A stretch of 62,222 nt of DNA, from NCBI RefSeq assembly GCF_027922005.1, contig NZ_BSEV01000009.1:1-62222 (forward strand), written 5' to 3'. A program made the translations under genes and the position numbers. Below are positions 1-8,740 of this stretch, piece after piece. The stretch comes from Streptosporangium carneum. GTDB lineage: Bacteria > Actinomycetota > Actinomycetes > Streptosporangiales > Streptosporangiaceae. The notes beneath the pieces are model-generated. The model had not been told where the DNA came from, made no database searches, and saw only the letters and a program-made list of their open reading frames with translations. The stretch's first letter is position 1. Each line of letters starts with the position of its first letter.

Positions 1-465
1 GAAGCGGCGGTTGACCGTCCGCGCGCCGGTACGGCTCGGCGCGGCACCCCGGCGAACTCGTCGACCCGGCCGCCGACTTGCTCGCCCGTCCTGTGTTCAC
101 CCGTGCGGCGCCGGCCTTCTGACCGACCACGCCACTTCGAGTGATTCACCCGTCGTCCGGCATTCGACCTCCGCCTTGCACATTCCGGTCGTGGCGAAAC
201 AGCGCCAGCGACGGTTGTCCCGGTCGAGGGATTCTTCCTGCCCCTGGTGACCAGGTGCTTCTTGCTTTCTTTTCACTTTCCGTCCGTTCGCACCGTTGAT
301 ATTCAGCGGAATCACTGCCCCGCCGCAGTGAATTGCAATAATGGCACCGATCGGCCTTTGTGTACTGATTTTCTGAGCTTCTGGAATGTGTTGCAACGAT
401 TTACCTCTGGTGATGCGTCTATCGCATATGTGAAATCAACTCGCGCTCGCGCGACAGGAGGGGCT
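1..465. other. Upstream region without a supported gene
   Basis: I see no credible coding sequence here. Open frames on both strands are rich in Arg, Pro and Ser and lack ribosome sites. From about 250 to 450 the base composition is clearly more AT-rich than the rest, as expected of the promoter region of the downstream protease gene, but I could not fix -35 and -10 elements. Confidence 0.5.
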
Positions 466-3399
466 ATGCCGACCAGGTTCTGGTTACGTTCCGCGGTCGC
501 CGCTGTGGGCGTCGCGACGATGGTTCTCCCGCTCACCACCACCGCCGGGACCGCCCAGGGCTCCGAAAGCGCGGCCGGCGCCAGGAGGGCCATGCTCCTG
601 GAGCCTCTCGCGGACGGGCCCGGCAAACCCGACCTGGACAACCGGCGAGGCAAGGTTCCGCCGCCTGCGGGTCTGGCCGCGCGGAGCGCCGGGCCGGGCG
701 TCGAGGTGCGCTGGAACGCGCTCGGCACCCCGGCCGTCGTCACCGCGAGGTCCGGGCCGCTGGCGGAGGGCCTGGGGTCCGACGCGGTGGGGGCGGCTCG
801 CGCGTACCTCAAGAACCGCGAGGACCTTTTCGGCCTGTCCGCCGCCGAGGTGGACGCGCTGGAGAAGGTCGCGGTCAACCCGATCGGCTCCGGCCACGCC
901 GTCCTGCTGCGGCAGCGTTTCGGCGGTCTGCCCGCGGGGGTGGACGGCCTGGTCGCGGTCGGCGTCGTGGGTGGGAGAGTGGAGTACGTCTCCTCCTCGC
1001 TGTCGCGCGTCACGGCCCCGCTCCCGGCCGCCACGATCAGCGAGCAGCGGGCCGTGGAGATCGCGGCGAGGGACGGCGGGGTCGATCTGACGGCGGTCAC
1101 GACCAGGCGGGTGACGCCCGTGGCCGTACCGGCTCCGGACGGAGTGCACCGGGCGTACCAGGTCGTGCTGGTCGCGCCCGGCCAGAAGGGCGGTCCCGCC
1201 GCGTACACCACACACGTGGACGCGGCCGGCGGTGCGGTCCTGGTCCGCGACAACCTGGTGGAGACCCTCAAGGCCGCTGCTCCGGACAATCCGTCCTGGA
1301 CGGTCTTCCCCGCCAACCCGCCGAGCGACCTCTCCTCACGCGACACCCGGCGGCGCTGGTGTTTCGCGGCCGGGCCCGGCTGCGACCTCGTCGCCGGCGG
1401 CGACCCGGCGACCGGCCTGGCCTGGGACGTGGACCCGGCCACGAAGACCTCGACCCACACCAGCGCGGGCAACGCCGTACGCACCTTCGACGGCCGGGGG
1501 GACACCAACCACGAAAAACCCGGTACCCAGGGCAACGCGCCGTCGCCGGCCCGCGACTACACCTACCCCTGGAAGAACTCCTGGCACGAGTCCAGGTGCG
1601 ACCCGGCGGTGATCGGCCGGCCCGGCGGGGCCGACACCGAGGCCGCGATCGCCAACCTGCACGTGAACCTCAACCGCATGCACGACTGGTCGTACCGGCT
1701 CGGCTTCACCGAGACCGCGTGGAACATGCAGGCCGACAACGGCGACCGCGGCGGCCTCGGCAACGATCCTGACATGGCGGACGCCCAGTCCGGCACGCTG
1801 ACGCGCCATAACAATGACGCCGCTCAGGTCAACACCCCCGACGGGGTGTCACCGATGACGAGCATGGGGCTGTGGGGGCCGATCGGCGGCACCTGGTACG
1901 GCCCCTGTGTCGACGGCGACTACGACATGTCGGTCTTCGGGCACGAGTACACCCACTCGATCACCAGCCGCATGGTCGGCGGGCCGGACGGCGGATGGAC
2001 GAGCTGGCAGGGCGGCGGCGTAAGCGAGTCCACCGGCGACCTGTTCGCCGCCGAGTACATGTACGAGTACGGCTTCCGCCCGTCCGGTGACACGCCGTAC
2101 ATCATCGGCGGCTACGTCACCGGCGGCCCCGGGCACGGCATCCGCAACTACGACATGTCCAACTCGCCGCTCAACTTCAGCGACATAGGGTACGACCTGG
2201 TGGGCCGCCAGACCCACGAGGACGGCGAGATCTGGGCGGCGGCCCAGTTCGACGTGCGCGCGGCCTTCCTCAGGCGGTACGGCAAGGGGACCCCGGCCCA
2301 GCAGCGGGCCTGCGCCGACGGCGAGCGGCCCGTCGAGCGGTGCCCGGGGAATCGGCGCTGGGTTCAGCTCGCCTTCGACGCCCTGCTTCTGACGGGTCCG
2401 GGCGCGGACGGCTTCGTCGACGAGCGCGACGCGATCCTCGCCGCCGACCGGGTCCGCTTCGGCGGCGCGAACCAGGACATCATCTGGCGCGCGTTCGCCG
2501 AGCACGGCCTGGGCGAAGGCGCGTCCGGCGACGACCCGAACGCCGAGGACCCGACGCCCGGTTTCGTGAACCCGAAGGGCGACAACGGCTTCCTGCGCCT
2601 GACCCCTGAGGGTGCGGCGGCCGACGGCGCGGTGCTGAGGCTCTACGTCGGCGACTACGAGGCCCGCGCGCTCCCCGTCGCCGACACCGACCCGGCGACC
2701 CCGCTCGGCGACACGGTCGAGATGACGCCCGGCGATTACCGCTTCCTGGTCGTCGGTGACGGGTACGGCCACACCCGGCTCACCGCCCGCGTTCCGGCGG
2801 GCCGTACACACCGGCTCCGGGTGCCGCTGTCGCGCAACCTGGCCTCGGCCGCCGCGGGCGCGACCGCCGCCGGCGACGGCGTCAACCAGGCCAAGCTCAT
2901 CGACGACACCGAGGCGACCAACTGGGCCTCCCTGACCGGAGCCCCCGCGGGAAAGTCGGTCGTCGTCGACCTCGCCGGTGACCGTCCGGTCACCGTCCGC
3001 AGGATCCAGGTCAGCGCCATGCTCAGGACCGACTGGGCCGACCAGGACGACCCCGGCTACCAGGACCGCTTCACGGCCCTGCGCTCCTTCGAGCTGCTCG
3101 CCTGCCGTGCCGCCTGTGCCGACCCGGCGAACTTCCGCTTGATGTACACCAGCCGCCCGGACGCGTTCCCCGCGGATCGTCCCCGGCCGATGAGCCCCGA
3201 CATGATCATCAGGTCGTTCCGCGTGCCCGCGACCGACGCCACCCACCTGATGCTGCGCGCCCTCACCTCGCAGTGCACCGGCAACCCGATGTACGCGGGC
3301 CAGCAGACCAGCGTCCCAGAGGACATAACGGACTGCGCCACCGCCAGCTCCAACCGCGACCAGATACGAGCGGCTGAACTCCAGGCGTTCACCCACTGA
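466..3399 (+). CDS. Secreted M36 (fungalysin-type) zinc metalloprotease with C-terminal discoidin-like domain
   Basis: A secreted endopeptidase of about 977 residues. I chose the ATG at 466 because an AGGAGGGG ribosome site precedes it and an Arg-Ala-rich signal peptide follows; the frame stays open upstream but that part has no export signal. Residues about 50-300 look like the FTP/PepSY propeptide that keeps the enzyme inactive. The M36 domain follows, with MHDWSYRLGF near residue 405 and the zinc motif HEYTH at 493-497. The ESTGDLFAAEY segment downstream should supply the third zinc ligand. The C-terminal 140 residues (NQAKLIDDTEATNW onward) resemble an F5/8 type C carbohydrate-binding domain. 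It stands alone, so its substrate is unknown. Confidence 0.9.
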   Translation: MPTRFWLRSAVAAVGVATMVLPLTTTAGTAQGSESAAGARRAMLLEPLADGPGKPDLDNRRGKVPPPAGLAARSAGPGVEVRWNALGTPAVVTARSGPLAEGLGSDAVGAARAYLKNREDLFGLSAAEVDALEKVAVNPIGSGHAVLLRQRFGGLPAGVDGLVAVGVVGGRVEYVSSSLSRVTAPLPAATISEQRAVEIAARDGGVDLTAVTTRRVTPVAVPAPDGVHRAYQVVLVAPGQKGGPAAYTTHVDAAGGAVLVRDNLVETLKAAAPDNPSWTVFPANPPSDLSSRDTRRRWCFAAGPGCDLVAGGDPATGLAWDVDPATKTSTHTSAGNAVRTFDGRGDTNHEKPGTQGNAPSPARDYTYPWKNSWHESRCDPAVIGRPGGADTEAAIANLHVNLNRMHDWSYRLGFTETAWNMQADNGDRGGLGNDPDMADAQSGTLTRHNNDAAQVNTPDGVSPMTSMGLWGPIGGTWYGPCVDGDYDMSVFGHEYTHSITSRMVGGPDGGWTSWQGGGVSESTGDLFAAEYMYEYGFRPSGDTPYIIGGYVTGGPGHGIRNYDMSNSPLNFSDIGYDLVGRQTHEDGEIWAAAQFDVRAAFLRRYGKGTPAQQRACADGERPVERCPGNRRWVQLAFDALLLTGPGADGFVDERDAILAADRVRFGGANQDIIWRAFAEHGLGEGASGDDPNAEDPTPGFVNPKGDNGFLRLTPEGAAADGAVLRLYVGDYEARALPVADTDPATPLGDTVEMTPGDYRFLVVGDGYGHTRLTARVPAGRTHRLRVPLSRNLASAAAGATAAGDGVNQAKLIDDTEATNWASLTGAPAGKSVVVDLAGDRPVTVRRIQVSAMLRTDWADQDDPGYQDRFTALRSFELLACRAACADPANFRLMYTSRPDAFPADRPRPMSPDMIIRSFRVPATDATHLMLRALTSQCTGNPMYAGQQTSVPEDITDCATASSNRDQIRAAELQAFTH

Positions 3400-3448
3400 T
3401 GAGGCGGGGCGCCGACCCCGGCGACGGTCCCCGCCGCGCTGGTGGGCA

Positions 3449-4489
3449 ATGGACGGAAACGGCCAACAGGGGAGGCTGGCCTTCTTCGCGAACCTCAAGC
3501 ATGCTGATCACATGCGCGGTGAGGTGGTCGTGGCCTCCAAGGACACGGAGGTTCCCGGCAGTTTTCACGCGGCGGTCGGCCTCTGCTGTGAGGGCGACGT
3601 TCGCCAGGAGGCGATCGCCCGGTTCCGCGCGGGCTGGCGGGCGCCGGGACGCCTGGTGCTGGTGACCGGTGAGGACAGCGCGTACGGTGACGCGATTCTC
3701 GCCTGGCCGCCTCGCCCGCAGGGGCAGGGGCAGGGGCGGTTCGTGTCCGCGGCCCCCACCCTGGCGGAGGCCGTCCGGGCCGTTCTCGGCGCGACGGGCC
3801 CCGGGGTCGTCAGGAGTGGCGGCGAACGCGAGGTCCCGCTCCCGATCTGGCACACCCCCACCTTCCGGCGCTGGTACGCGGTCCAGCGTGCCGTGGGCAA
3901 CCGGCTCGTCTCGGCGCGTCCGGTCTGGAGCTTTCACGCGCGCTCCGGTCCGCTGTTCTTCTGGGCGCTGCACGTCAGCGTCCACGTGGCGGCGGAGAAC
4001 CGTACGAAGGACAACGAGGTGGTGCTGTCCCGGCCGGACACGACGAACGTGCTCCTCTATCGCAGAGGGGCCTCCCCGGGGGAGAGCCTCGTCGTCCTGG
4101 TCCGTGAGTACCGTTCGCCCGGCACGGCGGCCGACGGGTTCGTTCACGAGCTCCCCGGCGGGTCGGGAGGCGAGGGCACGACGAGCGCCCTGGCCGTCAC
4201 GGAGGTCTGGGAGGAGACCGGTTTCCAGCTGGATCCCGCCCGGCTGCGGCACCACGGCCACCGCCCGGTCGCCGCCACCCTCTCGGTTCACCACGCCCAC
4301 CTCTACTCGGCGGAGCTGACCGAGGACGAACTGGAGTGGTTCCGGCCTCACGCCGGGCCGTACGGCGTCTCCGCCGACGGTGAGCTGACCTGGCCGGAGT
4401 TGTGCACCGTCGACACGATCATGGCGCGACGGCTGGTCGACTGGCCGACTCTCGGCATGATCGCCCAGGTTCTGTTCGGGGAGGGCTGA
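3449..4489 (+). CDS. Nudix-hydrolase-like protein with uncharacterised N-terminal region
   Basis: About 346 residues. The C-terminal half (roughly 190-340) looks like a Nudix fold: VLVREYRSP and ELPGG precede the partial box TEVWEETGF, matching REUxEExGU with Thr for Arg. The spacing back to the first box Glu is off by one residue, so catalysis is uncertain. The overall pattern resembles ADP-ribose or nucleotide-sugar pyrophosphatases. I do not recognise the first 180 residues. The start is unsure: ATG 3449 has no good ribosome site, and the in-frame ATG at 3512 is an alternative. It converges with the minus-strand genes and a shared terminator follows. Confidence 0.7.
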   Translation: MDGNGQQGRLAFFANLKHADHMRGEVVVASKDTEVPGSFHAAVGLCCEGDVRQEAIARFRAGWRAPGRLVLVTGEDSAYGDAILAWPPRPQGQGQGRFVSAAPTLAEAVRAVLGATGPGVVRSGGEREVPLPIWHTPTFRRWYAVQRAVGNRLVSARPVWSFHARSGPLFFWALHVSVHVAAENRTKDNEVVLSRPDTTNVLLYRRGASPGESLVVLVREYRSPGTAADGFVHELPGGSGGEGTTSALAVTEVWEETGFQLDPARLRHHGHRPVAATLSVHHAHLYSAELTEDELEWFRPHAGPYGVSADGELTWPELCTVDTIMARRLVDWPTLGMIAQVLFGEG

Positions 4490-4556
4490 CGGCGGTCCCG
4501 GCGCGCCGGTCCGGCTCGCGCGCCGCCGTACGGCCGTCTTCCGGGCGGGTTTTCGC

Positions 4557-4591
4557 GTTCCGTGCTCCCGCCGCTGTCCGGAGCGCGGAAC
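4557..4591. terminator. Bidirectional hairpin terminator between convergent genes
   Basis: GTTCCGTGCTCC and GGAGCGCGGAAC pair over 12 bp with one G-U wobble around an 11-base loop. It sits between the convergent Nudix gene and the minus-strand microgenes, where a shared terminator is expected. A second GC-only inverted repeat (GGCGCGC/GCGCGCC) lies just upstream, near 4500-4525. Confidence 0.65.
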
Positions 4592-4617
4592 GCGAGGGGC
4601 CGCCCGGGGCTCGTCCC

Positions 4618-4788
4618 CTAGAACCAGGTGCTGACGGCGTTCATGATGGAGCCCATGTTGTCCTTGGCCCAGCTCCACAGGTGGGGCAGGTGGTCCCTGA
4701 TGAAGTGCTGCAGCGCGTGCTTGCCGATGTGGGCGAGCTCCTCGCCGGTCAGGAAATCGCGCAGGCCGCGGATCAGCTCGTCGAGTAT
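4618..4788 (-). CDS. Small amphipathic protein with apparent ATA start codon
   Basis: A 56-codon frame with no ATG, GTG or TTG near its 5' end. A GGGGGGAA ribosome-like site just after the TAG of the preceding frame is followed, at ideal spacing, by ATA-CTC-GAC-GAG, exactly where an ATG would be expected. The product (starting ILDELIRGLRDFL and ending MNAVSTWF) is predicted to be helical and amphipathic, with three Trp and several His. The frame is continuous with the upstream small gene across the single TAG at 4803-4801. So it could be a rare AUA start, a stop-readthrough extension, or a gene damaged by an ATG-to-ATA or nonsense mutation. I do not recognise the family. Confidence 0.45.
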   Translation of the reverse strand: MLDELIRGLRDFLTGEELAHIGKHALQHFIRDHLPHLWSWAKDNMGSIMNAVSTWF

Positions 4789-4800
4789 GGCCGTTCCCCC

Positions 4801-5010
4801 CTAGTGCTTCGTGGCGTTGAGGATCTTGGCGAGTCGCCGGGTGGCCCGGAAGACGGGCTTGTTCTGTGTCTCCGCCGGGATGAAGTCGAGATGGCTGAAG
4901 TTCTTCAGGCCCGCGTAGATCCAGCGCCGGTCCTCGGGACAGGCGTCGAGGAGTGCCTTGAAGAGCTGTTGCAGCCGGTATCCACGGCGGGAGGAGTAGC
5001 CGACGACCAC
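4801..5010 (-). CDS. Small uncharacterised protein downstream of AfsR-like regulator
   Basis: A 69-residue frame starting at the GTG at 5010, which follows GAGG with eight bases of spacing. It begins 28 bases after the stop of the AfsR-like regulator on the same strand, so it is probably cotranscribed. The product has a hydrophobic start (VVVGYSSRRGYRL), a helical middle and a basic end (RATRRLAKILNATKH). The frame stays open upstream, but that part overlaps the regulator and is Pro/Arg-rich, so I excluded it. S. coelicolor afsR is also followed by a small gene, afsS, but I see none of the AfsS repeats here. Function unknown. Confidence 0.5.
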   Translation of the reverse strand: MVVGYSSRRGYRLQQLFKALLDACPEDRRWIYAGLKNFSHLDFIPAETQNKPVFRATRRLAKILNATKH

Positions 5011-5038
5011 GGGCAGCGCCTCGGGGACACGACGGCTG

Positions 5039-7927
5039 TCAGGACGGGGTGAGTCTGGTGCGGACCTCCTCGGCCCTGGGGTCGCCGGAGGAGGAGTAGA
5101 TGCCGAGGGCTTCGGCCCAGGCGTCCCGCGCGGCCGCCGTGTCTCCCAGGGCGTGATGCGAGTCACCCAGTCTCACGCTGGCGGCGGCGAGCCCCCGGTC
5201 GCTGTCTATGGTCCGGCTGATGGCGATCGCCTCCTGGTACCGGGCGATCGCCTGGTCGTGCATGTCGAGCGCGGCGAACGCGCGTCCGAGGTTCGTCAGG
5301 TTGGTCGCCTGCACGAACAACGAGCCGCCCCGCCGGTTCATCTCCAGGGCCGCGCGCCAGGTCTCGACGGCCTCGCCGAAGTCGCCGAGGCCGAAGTGGA
5401 TCTCACCGAGGTTGTCGAGGTTGTGCGCCCGCCCGCGCTCGTTGCCGAGCCGCGTGCACAGGTCGAGCGCCTCGACGCATCGCAGCCAGGCGGTCTCGTA
5501 GTCGCCCGCGTCGATCGCCAGCATGGCCAGGTTTCCGAGGATCTTGGCCCTGCCGCGAAGGTCGTCGCAGGCGTCGAAGGCGGACAGGGCCTCCTGGTAG
5601 CAGCGGTCGGCCTCCTCACGGCGGTGAAGCTCGGCGTAGGCGTTTCCCATCGCGTTCAGCAGGTGACCTTCGAGCCGCCGGTCGCCGTTCTCCCTCGCCG
5701 CGCTCACCGCAGCCCTGTGGCTGTCGATGAGGATGTGCCAGTCCTTGTAGTGGGCCAGGAAGTTCTCCAGGAGATAGGCGATCTGACACGCCGCGTCGAA
5801 GGCGCGGTTGGCGTAGGCCCACGCGGGCAGGGCGGTGAAGGTCGAATGCTCCAGCTCGCACCAGCGCAGGGCGGCGCGGTGGTCGGCGAACCCCACGGAG
5901 GTGAAGGCCCCGGCGGCCTCCGGCAACGGATCCCTGTGACGGTCGGGCGCGAAGGTGACGTCGACGGCGAACAGGCTGTGCGCGAACCACGCGAGCAGGC
6001 GCGAGATCGCGCCGTCGCGTTCCTCGGGAGAGTCCTGCCACAGGGTCTGTTCGGCCGCGTAGGCGCGCACGAGGTCGTGCAGGTGATAGCGGTCGTGCCC
6101 GTGCTGCTCGACCAGGTGGGTGGCCACCAGCTGGTCGAGGTGGCGGCGGGTCTGGTCGACGGGCAGGTCGCAGACGGCGCTCGCGGCGGCCAGGCTCAGG
6201 TGCGCTCCGGGGTAGAGCCCGCCGACCAGCCGCAGCACGCGCGCCGTCTGCGGGCTCAGGCTCTCGTACGACCACGAGAGCACCGTTCGCAGGTCCGTGC
6301 CCGCGTCGTCGCCGGAGTCGAAGGCGTCCAGCCGCTCGTGTCCTCCGCCGAGCTCCTCGACGAACGCGGCCAGCGGCCTGTCCGGCTGCCTGGCGAGGCG
6401 CTCGCCGATGATGCGCAGGGCGAGCGGCGAGTTGTCGCACAGGCTCGCCAGTGCCCGGGCCTGCGCCTCCTCGGCCTCGATCCGGCCCTCGCCCGCGACC
6501 CGGCCCAGCAGCCTCAGCGAGTCGGACACCTCCAGGGGGGACACGCTGATCCTCGCGATCGCCTCCCTGGCCACCAGCCCGCGCAGCTGGTTCCTGCTGG
6601 TGATCACCGCGACGCAGCCGCGTCCCGGCAGGAGGGGGCGGGCCTGCTCGGTGTTCGACACGTTGTCCAGGAACACGATCATGCGCCGGCCCGCCGTCCG
6701 CGTCCGGAACAACGCCGACGCGGCGGCCAGGTCGCGCGGGATGTCCTGCGGCGGCACGCCCAGGCTGCGCAGCAGCGTGGCCAGGGCGCACAGCGGAGTG
6801 ATGGGGGGGAGCGTCTCGAATCCCCGCAGGTTGATGTGCAGCTGCCCGTCGGGGAAGGCGGGCGCCACGGCCGTGCACCAGCGCGTGGCGAGGGCGGTCT
6901 TGCCGATGCCCGCGCTGCCGACGATGACGACGGCCCTGGGAGCCGAGGTCGCGCGGGGGTCCCCCTCGGCGAGGACCTTGTCCAGCAGGCCCAGCTCGTC
7001 TGCGCGGCCCACGAAGTGGGAGATGTCCGACGGAATCTCCTGGGGCGGGTACGCCATGCCGGCGGCGGGCTCGTTCACGACCTGTGCGGCCGGGGGTTCG
7101 GTGTCCGGGACCGGAAGGCTGGCACGGCCCGCGGCTCCGGGGCCGCCGGGCACGGGCCCGGAGCCGTGGACGGGCGGTCCTGAGGCGAGCAGGGGATGGC
7201 GCTCGTGGTCGCCGGTGAGGATCGCCTGGTGCAGGGTGCGTAACTCCTCGCCGGGGGCGATCCCGAGCTCCTCCTGCAGGAGCTGGAAGACGGCCCGGTA
7301 GGCGTCGAGGGCCTCGGCCTGGCGGCCGCCGCGGTGGAGCGCCGCCATCAGCTGCACCCTGAACCGCTCACGCAACGGGTGCTCGGCGGTCAGGGCACGA
7401 AGCTCGGCGACCAGGCCCTCGTCGCGCCCCGACCGCAGGTCGAGGTCGATCCGGCGCTCGACGGCCAGCAGACGCCGTTCGGCGAGGGGCGGGGTCTCGA
7501 CGCGGTGCAGCACCGTGGAGTCGACGTCCTCACACGCGGGGCCGCGCCACAGGGCGAGGGCCCGGCGCAGGATCCGGCTCTCCTCCTCCGGGTCGGCGGC
7601 GGCCTCGGCGGCCTCCGTCAGCCGCAGGAACTCCAGCAGGTCGAGCTGGTGCTCCTCCAGGCGGGCGACGTACCCGCCTGGCCGCGTGAGGACCAGCTCA
7701 CCCAGCCCCGGCGTCTGACGCAGGCGCACGACGGTGGTCTGCACCACCCGGCGTGGGTCCCGGGGAGAACGCTCCTCCCACAGCCGCTCGACCAGCTGGT
7801 CGACGCTGACGACCTGGTTGGGGCGGAGAAGGAGGGAGGCGAGCAGTGTGCGGATCTTGCCGCTCGAGACCGGCGTGGTCACGCCGTCCCGGGTGATGGT
7901 CAACGGACCCAGCACCGAAAACCGCAC
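5039..7927 (-). CDS. SARP/AfsR-like transcriptional regulator (winged helix, BTAD, NB-ARC ATPase, TPR)
   Basis: A large regulator of about 962 residues. Domain order: OmpR-type winged helix (1-90, RFSVLGPLTITRDG), bacterial transcriptional activation domain (90-250), a Pro/Gly linker, NB-ARC-type ATPase with P-loop GSAGIGKT at 337-344 and LDNVS as the Walker B region, then TPR repeats (AMGNAYAELHRREEADRCY and following). Relatives such as AfsR activate secondary metabolism or development. I placed the start at GTG 7927, because relatives begin at this RFSVLG segment. A TACTTT -10-like box ends seven bases before that GTG and there is no ribosome site, so the mRNA may be leaderless. The frame could extend to GTG 7966. 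Two microgenes follow. Confidence 0.9.
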   Translation of the reverse strand: MRFSVLGPLTITRDGVTTPVSSGKIRTLLASLLLRPNQVVSVDQLVERLWEERSPRDPRRVVQTTVVRLRQTPGLGELVLTRPGGYVARLEEHQLDLLEFLRLTEAAEAAADPEEESRILRRALALWRGPACEDVDSTVLHRVETPPLAERRLLAVERRIDLDLRSGRDEGLVAELRALTAEHPLRERFRVQLMAALHRGGRQAEALDAYRAVFQLLQEELGIAPGEELRTLHQAILTGDHERHPLLASGPPVHGSGPVPGGPGAAGRASLPVPDTEPPAAQVVNEPAAGMAYPPQEIPSDISHFVGRADELGLLDKVLAEGDPRATSAPRAVVIVGSAGIGKTALATRWCTAVAPAFPDGQLHINLRGFETLPPITPLCALATLLRSLGVPPQDIPRDLAAASALFRTRTAGRRMIVFLDNVSNTEQARPLLPGRGCVAVITSRNQLRGLVAREAIARISVSPLEVSDSLRLLGRVAGEGRIEAEEAQARALASLCDNSPLALRIIGERLARQPDRPLAAFVEELGGGHERLDAFDSGDDAGTDLRTVLSWSYESLSPQTARVLRLVGGLYPGAHLSLAAASAVCDLPVDQTRRHLDQLVATHLVEQHGHDRYHLHDLVRAYAAEQTLWQDSPEERDGAISRLLAWFAHSLFAVDVTFAPDRHRDPLPEAAGAFTSVGFADHRAALRWCELEHSTFTALPAWAYANRAFDAACQIAYLLENFLAHYKDWHILIDSHRAAVSAARENGDRRLEGHLLNAMGNAYAELHRREEADRCYQEALSAFDACDDLRGRAKILGNLAMLAIDAGDYETAWLRCVEALDLCTRLGNERGRAHNLDNLGEIHFGLGDFGEAVETWRAALEMNRRGGSLFVQATNLTNLGRAFAALDMHDQAIARYQEAIAISRTIDSDRGLAAASVRLGDSHHALGDTAAARDAWAEALGIYSSSGDPRAEEVRTRLTPS

Positions 7928-8478
7928 GACGCTCAAAGTATGCACCGCCTGTTCGAATTTCCCCACCGCCCGGTCCCGGCGACCGTCCGCTCACGCGTGC
8001 CCTTTCGTCGTCGTGGTTCCAGGCCTGCCGTCGAATCCACACGCTATCTCCAAAGGAGCCCGTGAGGGATCTTCGCGTAAGCCCCGCGACCCCTCTCGGC
8101 GAAGCCGCGGGAAGGACGCGCCCCGACGCCGCCGGGCCCGTGGACGGCGCCGCCAGGGGGCCTGCCCCCTCCCCGGGCCCCGCCGAGGGCCGCGGCGTCG
8201 CGTCGAGCCGGGGTGGCCCTGTGGCGGGTGTCACGTTCCCTGTCGTCCCCCGGGGGGCTCACGATGTCGAATCTGCCCGAAGGCCGTACGGCGCGCACTG
8301 GTCCTGCGTACCCGCCACGGGTGTGGTTTCCCTCACCCCGGGGTGTGAGGAGGCGGCACGGCCGGCGGGCCGCGGCGCCGCGGCGGAACCCCGGGGAGCG
8401 TTCGGGCCGCCCCCGGGAGACAAGGGCGAAGGCTGTGAGACATCCAGGTTTTCCCTGGTTTTCACCTTCCATGGAAGA
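7928..8478. other. Intergenic region, no supported gene
   Basis: About 550 bases lie between the divergent AfsR-like gene and the SOS promoter. Open frames exist on both strands, but their products are Gly/Pro/Arg-rich and no ribosome site is visible. I see no RNA gene. The right edge becomes AT-rich where the LexA-controlled promoter begins. Confidence 0.5.
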
Positions 8479-8494
8479 TCGAACTTTTGTTCGT
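8479..8494 (+). promoter_or_regulatory. LexA box 1 (SOS operator)
   Basis: TCGAACTTTTGTTCGT matches the actinobacterial/Gram-positive LexA consensus TCGAAC-N4-GTTCGA at 11 of 12 defined bases. It lies eight bases upstream of the -35 element of the promoter at 8503-8531. Confidence 0.8.
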
Positions 8495-8502
8495 GGCTTT
8501 AC

Positions 8503-8531
8503 TTGACACTGTGTGTGATCGAATTTATGTT
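8503..8531 (+). promoter_or_regulatory. SigA-type promoter of the HEPN gene
   Basis: TTGACA (8503-8508) and TATGTT (8526-8531) are separated by exactly 17 bases. The -10 box lies inside the second LexA box, so bound LexA would block RNA polymerase. Transcription should start near 8538, leaving a leader of about 200 bases. The leader opens with a perfect inverted repeat, GACGTGAG (8541-8548) and CTCACGTC (8557-8564). Confidence 0.8.
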
Positions 8532-8534
8532 CGA
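8519..8534 (+). promoter_or_regulatory. LexA box 2 (SOS operator)
   Basis: TCGAATTTATGTTCGA differs from TCGAAC-N4-GTTCGA by one base and overlaps the -10 box. Its centre lies 40 bases from that of box 1, close to four helical turns, so two LexA dimers could sit on the same face of the DNA. Confidence 0.85.
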
Positions 8535-8740
8535 TGTAATGACGTGAGACTCGTGGCTCACGTCCAGGGTGGTCGGTCCTGTCCGTGACGTCGGCGACGA
8601 CGGCCGGTCAGGCCGGGGCGGACGGGGAGAGGGGAAGCTCCTCGTCCAGCCGCCCGGCGGATTTGTCGGTGGGGTCTGCGAATGTTGGCCTGACCGGCGA
8701 AGTCGCCGGGAGCCGCTTGCGACCAAGGAGGCTGAAGCAC

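Noticed and set aside
5153..7183. A plus-strand open frame of about 676 codons opposite the AfsR-like gene.
   Set aside because: Composition is that of an antisense shadow, and the minus strand encodes clear domains.
8062..8547. A plus-strand open frame running into the LexA-controlled promoter.
   Set aside because: Gly/Pro/Arg-rich, no ribosome site, and it would cross the -35/-10 boxes of a strong promoter.
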